In this document: positions 7,837 to 16,199 of the stretch, piece after piece
Layout of the letters: the number at the start of each line of letters is the position of its first letter
Position numbering within the stretch: the first letter of the stretch is position 1
Assembly (NCBI GenBank): GCA_020161395.1
Contig: JAIUOE010000012.1
Location: forward strand, 44,332-108,331
Direction: 5' to 3'
Origin: Bacteroidota bacterium
GTDB taxonomy: Bacteria > Bacteroidota > Ignavibacteria > Ignavibacteriales > Ignavibacteriaceae
Length of the DNA: 64,000 nt
The notes under the pieces: model-generated
What the model saw: only the letters and a program-made list of their open reading frames with translations
The model's database searches: none
Told to the model about the DNA's origin: nothing
Made by a program: the position numbers and the translations under genes

Positions 7837-8178
7837 ATGAACTTCGACATAATGATACACAGCGGAATCAAGGTTTTCCGTATTCATAACCCGCGCGCTA
7901 CCTCAACGATTGCTCCTGAATTCAGGAATCTTCTTATCGAGGAGATTACCATGCACCCGGGTGCGATTATAGCAATTGATTTTTCCAAAGTTGACTATAT
8001 CGATTCCTCTTTTATCGGGTCACTTGTTGCCGGATATAAGGAATCTCTCAAACACAATGTTACAATAAAAGTTTTTGGAACACAGGAAAGAGTTGAATCA
8101 ACATTCGAGTCGACAAAGCTTTACAATTTGTTCGAAATATTCAAAAACTTTACACAGTTGAAGAAAACACTGGAATAA
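7837..8178 (+). CDS. STAS-domain anti-sigma factor antagonist-like protein
   Basis: A 113-residue single STAS domain. The pattern is typical: IKVFRIHNPRATSTIAPEF at the N-terminus, a central strand AIIAIDFSKVDYIDSSFIGSLV with Ser57/Ser58 at the phosphorylatable position, and a C-terminal IKVFGTQERVESTFESTKL followed by LFEIF. Anti-sigma antagonists of the SpoIIAA/RsbV type are phosphorylated here by a partner HATPase kinase. The stop codon TAA shares its last base with the start ATG of the next gene, an ATP-binding protein, which makes a partner-switch pair likely. No sigma factor or PP2C phosphatase lies nearby, so the output is unknown. Confidence 0.88.
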   Translation: MNFDIMIHSGIKVFRIHNPRATSTIAPEFRNLLIEEITMHPGAIIAIDFSKVDYIDSSFIGSLVAGYKESLKHNVTIKVFGTQERVESTFESTKLYNLFEIFKNFTQLKKTLE

Positions 8179-8750
8179 TGGACCCCTGCAAGGTTTCTCT
8201 AAAATTACCGGCTTCTGCCAGACATCAGGTCTTCTTCTCGGAAACGGGGATCAGGATTATTGAGTCCTTCGCCGGAATTGAGAAATCTGCGGAGAACACA
8301 AAATACCTTTCAGACTGCAAACTCCTCCTCCACGAACTTTTCACAAATGCCGTCAACCATTCAGGCAGTTCGGAAGTTGAATTTCAATTTTCGTTCGAAG
8401 AGGACCTCTTTAGCATCGAAATGGTTTTTGAAGGAGCAGGATTCACGATAAAACCGGTGAAGGAAGACAGCACTCCGGGAACCGTAAAACACAAGCCACC
8501 TTACAAAGGACTCGAGGGGGAAAAATTCATCCTTCATCTCGATGCTGATTTTGAAGTGGTGTGTGAAGTGACGGGAGAACATGAGCTTACTCTTAAGAAC
8601 AGAGAGCGAACCTCACCAAAAGCGGAGGACAGGTTTTCCATCCCTGAACATTTCGGATTGTTTATTATAACAATGCTTGGGCACGATGTACATTATAAAA
8701 GGGACAAGGAAGGGAAGAACTTCTTCAGCCTGAAAAAATCCCTCCCCTGA
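8178..8750 (+). CDS. HATPase_c_2-type ATP-binding protein (anti-sigma kinase-like)
   Basis: The 190-residue sequence has the N-box of GHKL ATPases, LLLHELFTNAVNHSG (Glu53, Asn57), a degenerate G1 region (FEGAGFTI) and a late IPEHFGLFIITMLGHDVHY that matches the GLGLFLI helix of RsbW/SpoIIAB-like proteins. The middle (about 85-150) carries an insertion that is longer than in standard anti-sigma kinases and includes a VCEVTGEHELTLKN segment of unknown role. It starts on the last base of the STAS gene (one-base overlap), so the two are translationally coupled. The likely job is phosphorylating the STAS partner, as in partner-switch systems; with a weak G1 box the kinase activity is not certain. 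Confidence 0.75.
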   Translation: MDPCKVSLKLPASARHQVFFSETGIRIIESFAGIEKSAENTKYLSDCKLLLHELFTNAVNHSGSSEVEFQFSFEEDLFSIEMVFEGAGFTIKPVKEDSTPGTVKHKPPYKGLEGEKFILHLDADFEVVCEVTGEHELTLKNRERTSPKAEDRFSIPEHFGLFIITMLGHDVHYKRDKEGKNFFSLKKSLP

Positions 8751-8761
8751 GAGGCATCAGC

Positions 8762-9247
8762 CTACTTCAGTAATCCTTCAATATCTTTTTCGTATTCCGA
8801 TTTTGGTATCAATCCCACATGTGTCTTCACAATGTTCCCTTCACGGTCAATAACAAAACTTGTAGGTATCGACTCGATATTTCCGAACAGTCCCACTGTT
8901 TTTTCGTCACCGTAAACCACCGGATAGTTGATTTTATATTTGGAAACAAACGGCTCCACATCCTTGATGGTTCTTTTGTCATCAAGACTTATCCCGATAA
9001 TCACGAGGTCTTTTCCATATTTTTCCTGCAATTCGACAAGGTCGGGAATTCCCTTTCTGCAGGGGGGGCACCAGGTAGCCCAAAAATCTATGATCACTAT
9101 CTTTCCCTTGTAATCGGAAAGTTTAATCATCTTTCCGTCGGTCGCCTTTAACTCGAAATCGGGTGCCTTGTCGTACACTTTAAATCCGAATGAGAATAAA
9201 ACCGCAACGAATGCCGTCAAAAATATAAAACTGGATTTGCGCGTCAT
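8762..9247 (-). CDS. TlpA/ResA-like thiol-disulfide oxidoreductase
   Basis: A 161-residue protein with an N-terminal uncleaved or cleaved signal segment (residues 5-22) followed by an AhpC/TSA-redoxin fold. The active site is WCPPC with Cys60 and Cys63, preceded by IVIIDFWAT, and the cis-proline loop is SIPTSFVID. The family acts outside the cytoplasmic membrane reducing disulfides, often in cytochrome c maturation. Nothing in the neighbourhood points to a specific substrate. The gene is monocistronic and divergent from the dehydrogenase at 9340, with an inverted repeat between them. Confidence 0.88.
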   Translation of the reverse strand: MTRKSSFIFLTAFVAVLFSFGFKVYDKAPDFELKATDGKMIKLSDYKGKIVIIDFWATWCPPCRKGIPDLVELQEKYGKDLVIIGISLDDKRTIKDVEPFVSKYKINYPVVYGDEKTVGLFGNIESIPTSFVIDREGNIVKTHVGLIPKSEYEKDIEGLLK

Positions 9248-9293
9248 TTTTACTCCATTAATTTGGTTGAAATAAAAACCATGATAAAAATTA

Positions 9294-9311
9294 AATTTGA
9301 ATGGTCAAATT
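9294..9311. promoter_or_regulatory. Inverted repeat between divergent genes
   Basis: AATTTGA and TCAAATT form a perfect 7-bp inverted repeat with a four-base spacer. It lies between the tlpA-like gene and the dehydrogenase. It overlaps a possible upstream ATG at 9301, which argues for the later start at 9340. It may be an operator, but AT-rich repeats of this size also arise by chance. Confidence 0.25.
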
Positions 9312-9339
9312 CATAAATTTAGTCCCTAAAGTTACCTCT

Positions 9340-10284
9340 ATGAAAGTATTTTCAACTTATCACCTTCCCGGCAATCTCGAAGAAAAGTTTCAGAGCCACA
9401 ATATTCAATACACTGAAAATCCGTTTAACCGCTCTTTAACCAGAGATGAAATAATTCAGATGGCAAAAGACTGCGACGGACTCATCTCCCTTCTTAGTGA
9501 TAACATAGGCAAAGAGGTCATCGGTTCCTTGACCCGCTGCAAAATTATTGCGAACTATGCGGTTGGATTCAACAACATCGATCTGGATTCAGCCAAAGCA
9601 AACGGCATTGTGGTAACAAATACCCCGGGTATCCTTACTGATGCCACAGCGGAAATCACTTTCGCCCTCATTCTGGCTGCTGCGAGGAATCTCAGGGAGG
9701 GTGAGTTGATGGTAAGGGAAAACCGCTTTACAGGTTGGAAACCGGAATTGCTGACAGGTCCCGGTCTTACAGGGAAAACCTTGGGAGTGGTCGGAGCCGG
9801 AAGAATAGCACAGGCTGTTGCCCGGATTGCGGTTGCGTTCAAAATGAAGGTGATTTATTATTCCCGGAGCAGGAAACCTGAAATGCCCGGAGAATTCTCA
9901 GATTTGGAAAACCTGATGCGGACTTCCGATTTCATCTCCCTCCACATCCCGCTTAATCCTGAAACCAGGGGATTAATTTCCGCCCCGATGCTCGACCTGA
10001 TGAAGAAGGATGCAGTTTTCATTAATACATCCAGAGGTGAAATAGTGAATGAAAAACATCTTATTGGAATTTTGAAGAATAATAATATATATGCAGCTGG
10101 ATTTGATGTTTACACAAATGAACCCGCGATTGACCCCGAACTCCTCTCTCTGGACAACGCAGTACTCCTCCCGCACCTCGGAAGTGCCACATTTGAGACC
10201 AGAAAAGCGATGGCGCACCTCGCTGCAGACAACATTATAGCTGTTCTTACAGGTGACAAGCCTCTCTCTCCCGTTGGCTCATGA
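9340..10284 (+). CDS. D-2-hydroxyacid dehydrogenase (glyoxylate reductase-like)
   Basis: An NAD(P)-dependent D-isomer-specific 2-hydroxyacid dehydrogenase. From the ATG at 9340 (MKVFSTYHLPG) the length is 314 residues, near the family norm; an ATG at 9301 would add 13 residues and overlaps an inverted repeat. Features are the substrate loop NYAVGFNNID, the nucleotide fold GVVGAGRIAQAV, and the catalytic triad Arg (NTSRGEIVN), Glu (TNEPAIDP) and His (LLPHLGSAT). Members reduce glyoxylate or hydroxypyruvate, but relatives act on other 2-oxoacids. It differs from PdxB at 6553 by lacking the C-terminal dimerisation domain. No operon partner is present. Confidence 0.88.
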   Translation: MKVFSTYHLPGNLEEKFQSHNIQYTENPFNRSLTRDEIIQMAKDCDGLISLLSDNIGKEVIGSLTRCKIIANYAVGFNNIDLDSAKANGIVVTNTPGILTDATAEITFALILAAARNLREGELMVRENRFTGWKPELLTGPGLTGKTLGVVGAGRIAQAVARIAVAFKMKVIYYSRSRKPEMPGEFSDLENLMRTSDFISLHIPLNPETRGLISAPMLDLMKKDAVFINTSRGEIVNEKHLIGILKNNNIYAAGFDVYTNEPAIDPELLSLDNAVLLPHLGSATFETRKAMAHLAADNIIAVLTGDKPLSPVGS

Positions 10285-10458
10285 TATGATTTATAATACA
10301 AAGTTTTACCATTGAAGGATATTTTACTCCCTTCCCTCAAATATTTTTTGGAAGCAATTTAATTTATTAGTATTTTGCCGTTGATAAAGTTGATATGTTT
10401 TGATTATTTTCAATTCATATTTAATATCAATTTTTAACCGAACTATTTAAATGATGCC

Positions 10459-12738
10459 ATGATGAGATATTCAATTACTTCCGGTGATGAAAACCAGGAA
10501 TTCAGACTTCTTTCTACACCACTTTTTTGCGGAATCAACCCTTTAACCCCTGATGAATCAATTTTCCCTGTGGAGATTGACGCGTCACTGTTTCCAAAAA
10601 ATTCACAAAGACTCTTTGAACTTGCCGGGGCGAAAGAGTACACGGACATACTGAATATTCACTATGTTTCCCTGTTAAGAGACCGCAGAGTCAGAAAGGT
10701 GACCATCGACCAGACCCGTCACCTGATTGCCGAACTTTTTTACGGTGAACCGGGAAGGTTTCTGAAGGAAATTGATAAGAGAAGTGCTCTCAAACTGAAG
10801 GAGACATTCCCTGAAAAAATATTTCTCGATGGTCATGAAATGGAAATTACTCCCGTCTTAAGAGAAATTCTTGATCATCCGGCAAAAAGATACCTTCTTA
10901 AATTCAGCACAAAAAATAAAAAGTATATTTCAAGCAATCTCTGGATCAAAAAAGTCTACCACATCCACAACCTGCTCGCTTTCTATCCCGATGAGTACCT
11001 TAAAAGTGTAACAGTACCAAAAGAGAGCCTGACTGATATGATTCGATCTTTCATGTCGATTATCTCGAGTCAGACCACGGATGTCTACTCTGCAAAGACT
11101 TCCCACAAAGATGTCATCGCTGAAGCAGCTCTTATTCTGCAGGCTCTTCACGATATCCAGGATGAGAGGACGAAGGATTTTATTCATCTCCGTTTTGGGC
11201 AGGGGCTGGATATGAAGGTTATTGGTAAAAAACACGGTATCTCGTCAGAAAGAGTAAGGCAGAAACTTGTCGCTTTCATCGATGATGCCCGCCACGACAT
11301 TTCTCCTCTCGAAAGAAAGCTGCAGGCGCACATACTGAACCAACTGGTCAGGCAACCCGAAGTGCTCCAACCTGATTTTTTTCATAATGATATAATGGAG
11401 GTGGACACCTTCGTCAGAATGTTGAATACCATCTACCCGAGTATTCCATCATATTGTAACAAGTTTTTTGTTTCTCAAAATATTTATCGCGAAGAAAATC
11501 CGCTCTACGGCCACTATCTGAGACTCCGTGAATATTTCAAGGAAAAAGATGGCGTCACCATGGAACAATTCATGGAAGACTTCTCTGATGTAAAGGGCTG
11601 GGAGAAACTTAATATTTTTAGAATCCTCCTGGCGATAAAATATTTTAAAATTATCCGCAAAAACAACACATGTATCCTTAGAGGGAGATTGAGCCTGCCC
11701 GAAATGGCTGAACACACACTTCAGGGAAGGGATGAGGCTATGAAAATAAAAGACCTCATCGCTCTCATCAAAGATTTGTATGGCAGAGAATACCACGATC
11801 TGAAGGTCTCCCTGTGTCACATAAGAATGAACCCCAGTGTCCTGCAGCTCGACCGGGATACTTTCGGCGTCGAAAAACATCTTTCCTATCAGGGTGATGA
11901 GTCGCTTGCGATCCAAAAACTTGTTGCAGATTTTCTCGAAGAACAGAAGAAAATTGTTGATGCCTCCGTTCTTTTTAAGCTCGCTAAAAAACAGTTTCCC
12001 CGCATCAGATCTAAATATGAACTGGTGCAAATTCTCAGGAGAGGGAAGGATATTGTCGATCTGGGATTCTTCTGCTTTATTCACAGTTCTGTAAAGATGG
12101 ACCAAAGAAAGATTGTGAATGAGTATCTTGTCGAAGTATTGAGTAAAAACAACTTTGTAATGCATGGAAAAGAACTTCTGGCTGAGATCAATAAAAAAAG
12201 GGTTGTCAGCGTTACAGGATTCTCCAGTAAACTTCAGCATGTCGATTTTATCGATTCCTACGGTGGAAACTTTTACGGCTTGAAAGACCACAGGGAAGAG
12301 AATAAAAAAACCATCGCCAAAGACCCCCTGTTCATCAGCAACTTCCTCTTCCAGTCGGCATATCCCGATATGAGATTATCGAAGGTACCTGACCTCTTTA
12401 AAGAATTCGATGTCGAAACCATTACTAATACAATCCTGACGAGTGATCTTTTTATCCTGTTCGATCATCCTGATTTACAGGACAAACTGATCCTTTCCAA
12501 AAGCTGGAAAAGGAATAAACTGTTCTATATCATTCTGTACGCTCAGAAACGGGCAATCACACTTGATGAGCTCAACAATTATATGCAGCCACTGGGATAT
12601 GATTCCGCAGTTCTGCCAAAAATAAACTTCTATGCTCTTGGTATCGAAGTGGCAAAAGAATACTGCTGGATAAGGGGGAAAACTCCGGTTCCAAAGGACC
12701 TGCCGAGACGACGCAGAACCCGCAAAAAGAAAGCTTAA
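10459..12738 (+). CDS. Sigma region 4-like, multi-winged-helix DNA-binding-type protein
   Basis: I do not recognise this 759-residue protein as a named family. Residues about 232-278 (ERTKDFIHLRFGQGLDMKVI, then GKKHGISSERVRQK) have the helix-turn-helix pattern of sigma-70 region 4, including an RVRQ recognition helix. The second half contains at least three related segments of about 60-70 residues (roughly 430-480, 490-560 and 565-635). Each has a helix pair and ends in a hydrophobic strand of the VLQLDRDTFGVEKH or FIDSYGGNFYGLKDH type, resembling HARE-type winged helices seen in the RNA polymerase delta subunit. The C-terminus is a basic tail (RRRRTRKKK). There is no sigma region 2, so it is probably not a sigma factor on its own. 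It stands alone with a strong terminator. Transcription or DNA-binding function is inference. Confidence 0.7.
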   Translation: MMRYSITSGDENQEFRLLSTPLFCGINPLTPDESIFPVEIDASLFPKNSQRLFELAGAKEYTDILNIHYVSLLRDRRVRKVTIDQTRHLIAELFYGEPGRFLKEIDKRSALKLKETFPEKIFLDGHEMEITPVLREILDHPAKRYLLKFSTKNKKYISSNLWIKKVYHIHNLLAFYPDEYLKSVTVPKESLTDMIRSFMSIISSQTTDVYSAKTSHKDVIAEAALILQALHDIQDERTKDFIHLRFGQGLDMKVIGKKHGISSERVRQKLVAFIDDARHDISPLERKLQAHILNQLVRQPEVLQPDFFHNDIMEVDTFVRMLNTIYPSIPSYCNKFFVSQNIYREENPLYGHYLRLREYFKEKDGVTMEQFMEDFSDVKGWEKLNIFRILLAIKYFKIIRKNNTCILRGRLSLPEMAEHTLQGRDEAMKIKDLIALIKDLYGREYHDLKVSLCHIRMNPSVLQLDRDTFGVEKHLSYQGDESLAIQKLVADFLEEQKKIVDASVLFKLAKKQFPRIRSKYELVQILRRGKDIVDLGFFCFIHSSVKMDQRKIVNEYLVEVLSKNNFVMHGKELLAEINKKRVVSVTGFSSKLQHVDFIDSYGGNFYGLKDHREENKKTIAKDPLFISNFLFQSAYPDMRLSKVPDLFKEFDVETITNTILTSDLFILFDHPDLQDKLILSKSWKRNKLFYIILYAQKRAITLDELNNYMQPLGYDSAVLPKINFYALGIEVAKEYCWIRGKTPVPKDLPRRRRTRKKKA

Positions 12739-12751
12739 ATTAAAATAAAAC

Positions 12752-12784
12752 AAAAAAGGCTGCCCGAAAGAGACAGCCTTTTTT
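12752..12784. terminator. Bidirectional Rho-independent terminator
   Basis: A perfect 11-bp inverted repeat, AAAAAAGGCTG / CAGCCTTTTTT, with an 11-base loop. It lies between the convergent ends of the 759-residue gene and pepT, so it serves both. Confidence 0.85.
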
Positions 12785-12809
12785 AGTTTTTAGAACTTTA
12801 AATGACGGA

Positions 12810-14060
12810 TCAGGAATTTGTTTCCCAGACATTTGCCAGGGTAACTATGTTCTTTACCGACATTTCCATATCCTGAATTGCAACCCATTCTGTTGCTGCA
12901 TGGAAATTATGTCCGCCCGCAAAAAGATTTGGGGTGGGCAAGCCCATGAAACTGAGTCTCGAACCGTCTGTTCCCCCTCTTATTGCTGACTGGATTGGTT
13001 TTATGCCAAGTCGTTTTAGTGATTCAAGGGCGTTATTCTCAATTTCAGGATGCTGATCAAGTATGTATTTCATGTTTCTATACTGTTCCATAACCTGAAA
13101 CTCGTAATTCGCTCCCGGATATTCGGCAATAACATCCTTCAACAGGTTTTCGAGGAATCTCTCGTATTCTTTCAGTTTATCATCAATGAAGTCACGAATG
13201 ATAAACTTCAATACCGTCTTTTCCTCAGTTCCGTTGAATGCAACACAATGGACATAACCTTCCCTGCCTTCGGTCATCTCGGGACAGAGCGAATCCTTTG
13301 GTAACTTTTCCATGAATCTTGACGCTACCCGAATCGAATTTATCATCTTTCCTTTTGCGTATCCCGGGTGCACATTCTTTCCAAGAATCGTGATTGCCAC
13401 AGCATCAGCGCTGAATGTCTCTGTTTCCACTTCACCACGGGTTGAACCATCTATCGTGTAGGCATACTTCGCTCCAAATCCTTTTACATCAAAATGTTCG
13501 GTTCCTCTGCCCACTTCCTCATCGGGTGTGAAGCAGATTCTGATCTTTCCGTGTTTAACTTCAGGATGTGTAACCAGATAATTCATCGCGTCCATAATTT
13601 CAGCAATGCCGGCTTTGTCATCGGCTCCAAGAAGTGTGGTTCCGTCTGTTGTGATGATATCAAAACCAGCCATCTCCTTCAATTCAGGATTCGATTCCAC
13701 ATCGATAACCTTTGTCGGGTCGCCCGGCAATACAATATCTGTACACTGATAATTTCTGTGGATTACCGGCTTCACATCTTTCCCGCTGATTGCAGGTGAT
13801 GTGTCAACATGAGCTATAAATCCAATGACAGGCACTTCCTTTTCACTGTTTGAAGGAAGTGTTGCGTACACATATCCGTGTTCGTCAAGAACCGCATCCA
13901 CAAGTCCGATAGCTTTGAGATCCTCAACGAGTATGCGCGAAAGGTCCATCTGCTTGGCAGTGGTTGGAAACCCCGGAGCATCATCATCTGATTGTGTATC
14001 CACTTTTACATAACTTAAAAAACGGTCAGTTACTGTAAACTTATAATTTGGGTCAAACAT
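12810..14060 (-). CDS. pepT: Peptidase T (tripeptide aminopeptidase)
   Basis: A 416-residue M20-family metalloaminopeptidase that removes the N-terminal residue of tripeptides. The dinuclear zinc ligands are visible: His84 and Asp86 in IAHVDTSP, the bridging Asp147/148 in LGADDKAG, and Glu181/182 in FTPDEEVGRG. A late His is in GGHNFHAATEW. Length and the beginning MFDPNYKFTVTDRFLSYVKVDTQS fit PepT. I chose the ATG at 14060, preceded by a GAGAAAGAG purine stretch; an ATG at 14096 would add 12 residues of no family resemblance. The gene is monocistronic, sharing a terminator with its convergent neighbour. Confidence 0.93.
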   Translation of the reverse strand: MFDPNYKFTVTDRFLSYVKVDTQSDDDAPGFPTTAKQMDLSRILVEDLKAIGLVDAVLDEHGYVYATLPSNSEKEVPVIGFIAHVDTSPAISGKDVKPVIHRNYQCTDIVLPGDPTKVIDVESNPELKEMAGFDIITTDGTTLLGADDKAGIAEIMDAMNYLVTHPEVKHGKIRICFTPDEEVGRGTEHFDVKGFGAKYAYTIDGSTRGEVETETFSADAVAITILGKNVHPGYAKGKMINSIRVASRFMEKLPKDSLCPEMTEGREGYVHCVAFNGTEEKTVLKFIIRDFIDDKLKEYERFLENLLKDVIAEYPGANYEFQVMEQYRNMKYILDQHPEIENNALESLKRLGIKPIQSAIRGGTDGSRLSFMGLPTPNLFAGGHNFHAATEWVAIQDMEMSVKNIVTLANVWETNS

Positions 14061-14153
14061 CTCTTTCTCTCGATTTATTTTCAAAACAGACTTCAATAAT
14101 AGAGAAAATTTACACCAATTTCAATTGTTTTTTTATTCCTCTCCATTTTATTT

Positions 14154-14182
14154 TTGACAAAAGAATGCCATAAATCTAGATT
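14154..14182 (+). promoter_or_regulatory. Putative sigma-70-type promoter
   Basis: TTGACA at 14154-14159 and TAGATT at 14177-14182 are separated by exactly 17 bases. The pair lies about 50 bases before the ATP-grasp gene. The -35 is perfect and the -10 matches four of six positions. Confidence 0.4.
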
Positions 14183-14230
14183 ATTCCTTATCTTTTACTT
14201 TTTAATATCAAAAAATTAACAGGTAACCAG

Positions 14231-15442
14231 ATGTCTAACTTAAAGAAGAAAACAATCCTTTGTATCTCAAGCTTTTACAAAGGTTCCGACTTTTTGGTCG
14301 CTGCTCATGAAACCGGCTGGCATGTTATTTTTATCACTTCAAGAAGCCTCGAATATGAAAACTGGCCCAAAGAAAGCATCGATGAAATCTATTATATGCC
14401 CGACAACAACAAGGAGTGGCATCTTCCCGACCTCATTAAAGCGGTAAGCTATCTTGCACGGCATGTTGTTATCGACAGAATCGTCGCCCTCGACGATTTT
14501 GATGTTGAAAAGGCTGCCGCACTTCGGGAGCACCTCCGGGTCCCGGGTATGGGAGAAACTACCATGAGATACTTCAGAGACAAATTTTCGATGCGGATGC
14601 TCGCACGCGAAAAAGGTGTGCTCGTCCCCGATTTCATCCATGTCCTCAACTACGATGAAATCAATAAATTCATGGATTCCACAGAACCCCCCTTCATTAT
14701 GAAACCCAGAATGCAGGCAGGCTCCATCGGCATGAAAAAACTCGAATCGAAGGCGCATGCCTGGGATGTTATTAATCAACTGGGTGACGAACAGTCAGGC
14801 TACCTGATGGAAAAATTCATCCCCGGAGATATCTATCATGTCGACACGATAATCCAGGATCATGAAATTAAATTTGCCATATGCAGTGTCTATGGTCTTC
14901 CGCCCCTCGAGGTCGCTCATCAGGGGAGGGTGTTCACAACCCGCACCGTACTCAGAGGCAGTGAAGACGAAGCAGCACTTCTAAAATTGAATGAAACTGT
15001 ACTTAAAGCACTCGGCATGAAAACCGGGGTCAACCATACTGAATTCATCAAAGGAAAAGACGGGCATCTTTACTTCCTCGAGACCTCGGCAAGGGTTGGG
15101 GGTGCAAACATCGTTGAGCTCGTTCTGGCTGCAAGCGGCATCAATCTCTGGGCTGAATGGGCAAAACTTGAGACTCTGGATAAAGGACATAAGTACCGAC
15201 TGCCAAAGTTGAAGAAACATTACGCAGCACTTCTGAATTCTCTCGCAAAACAGGAGTACCCCGACCTTCATGCTTACAATGATCCTGAAGTAGTTTGGAG
15301 ACTGAAAAAACAGTATCATGCCGGCCTCGTTATTTCGTCCCCCAAATATGACCGGATAACAAAACTCCTTGATGAATATGTGAAGAGATTCTATGTCGAC
15401 TTCTTCCATTTTGTTCCGATGGGTGACAAGGCAGCGAACTGA
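14231..15442 (+). CDS. ATP-grasp domain protein
   Basis: A 403-residue ATP-grasp enzyme. An N-terminal pre-ATP-grasp domain (about 1-110, KTILCISSFYKGSDFLVAAHETG) leads to the nucleotide-binding region with RDKFSMRMLAREKGVLVPDF, the Lys of FIMKPRMQAGSIGMKK, the EKFIPGD hinge and the metal-binding LETSARVGGAN. The family joins a carboxylate to an amine or thiol through an acyl phosphate. The acceptor is unknown: the C-terminal part (after 330) has no recognised substrate domain. It is two bases from the next gene, a lipoprotein, with which it is cotranscribed, and a terminator follows that gene. Confidence 0.85.
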   Translation: MSNLKKKTILCISSFYKGSDFLVAAHETGWHVIFITSRSLEYENWPKESIDEIYYMPDNNKEWHLPDLIKAVSYLARHVVIDRIVALDDFDVEKAAALREHLRVPGMGETTMRYFRDKFSMRMLAREKGVLVPDFIHVLNYDEINKFMDSTEPPFIMKPRMQAGSIGMKKLESKAHAWDVINQLGDEQSGYLMEKFIPGDIYHVDTIIQDHEIKFAICSVYGLPPLEVAHQGRVFTTRTVLRGSEDEAALLKLNETVLKALGMKTGVNHTEFIKGKDGHLYFLETSARVGGANIVELVLAASGINLWAEWAKLETLDKGHKYRLPKLKKHYAALLNSLAKQEYPDLHAYNDPEVVWRLKKQYHAGLVISSPKYDRITKLLDEYVKRFYVDFFHFVPMGDKAAN

Positions 15443-15444
15443 CT

Positions 15445-16125
15445 ATGACGGATAAAATGAAATTGAATGCTCTGACATTTTCCATTCTGTTTTTCGTCTC
15501 ACTCCTGACAGCAGGATGCCTGAATTATTCACAGGAGACACAACTGAACAGGGATGGCAGCGGGATGATGAAACTGAGCTACTCCTTCCCCGCAGGCTCT
15601 CAACAGGGAAGAGAACTGTCGCAGCAACTTGACACTGCTGAAATCAGGAAAAGGATCCAGGATACCCTCTTCACAATAAATAAAATCTCAACCAAATCGG
15701 GAGAGGGAGAAGCCTGGACTGTTCAACTCGAAATCGGCTTCAAATCGGTAGAGGCGCTGAATAACACCCGTCTGTTTAACATGTTCGACATCTCATTTCA
15801 GGACGGGGCTCCGGGACAGAAAAAATTTCTTCAATATATTAAACCATCATCTGAAAGACCTGACCCCCGAATCGAATTCACAAGAACATTCATCTTTGAG
15901 TTCGATGGTGAGATCATCACTCACAATGCTCACAAGGTTGATGGAAGCAGATATATCTGGGAATTCAAGTTCAACGATATTGGTGATGGTAAATATATAG
16001 AAGCCACTTTCGCACCTCAGGAACCCAATTATATTGTCTTCTACATTCTTGGCGGTCTTGTTGTAGTTGTGGTTCTGGTATTCTTCCTGCTCAAAAGACG
16101 AAGAGTGAAACCAGCTTCAGAGTAG
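15445..16125 (+). CDS. LppM-like lipoprotein with C-terminal membrane anchor
   Basis: The N-terminus carries a lipoprotein signal with lipobox LTAGC (Cys at about residue 25). The mature part starts NYSQETQLNRDGSGMMKLSY, which resembles the LppM/DUF3153 fold where a strand ends in a DGSG turn. A transmembrane helix (about 196-217, YIVFYILGGLVVVVVLVFFLL) near the C-terminus is followed by a KRRR stop-transfer. It is therefore attached by a lipid at one end and a helix at the other, facing the periplasm. Cotranscription with the ATP-grasp gene (2-base gap) links it to that enzyme, but the role is unknown. Confidence 0.72.
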   Translation: MTDKMKLNALTFSILFFVSLLTAGCLNYSQETQLNRDGSGMMKLSYSFPAGSQQGRELSQQLDTAEIRKRIQDTLFTINKISTKSGEGEAWTVQLEIGFKSVEALNNTRLFNMFDISFQDGAPGQKKFLQYIKPSSERPDPRIEFTRTFIFEFDGEIITHNAHKVDGSRYIWEFKFNDIGDGKYIEATFAPQEPNYIVFYILGGLVVVVVLVFFLLKRRRVKPASE

Positions 16126-16149
16126 TTTTTTTACCTGACTGTTTAAAAC

Positions 16150-16186
16150 AAAAAGAGGCTGCTTTTTCGGACAGCCTCTTTTTTTT
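16150..16186. terminator. Bidirectional Rho-independent terminator
   Basis: AAAAAGAGGCTG / CAGCCTCTTTTT (12-bp stem) with an 10-base loop and a long T-run. It lies between the convergent ends of the lipoprotein and M48 protease genes. The GGCTG/CAGCC core is the same as in the terminator at 12752. Confidence 0.85.
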
Positions 16187-16199
16187 GAATTGTTTCGTC

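Noticed and set aside
11449..12291. Minus-strand 280-residue frame
   Set aside because: Lies wholly inside the 759-residue plus-strand gene and has no ribosome site or recognisable motif.
14339..14779. Minus-strand frame in the ATP-grasp gene
   Set aside because: Antisense shadow with no start signal.
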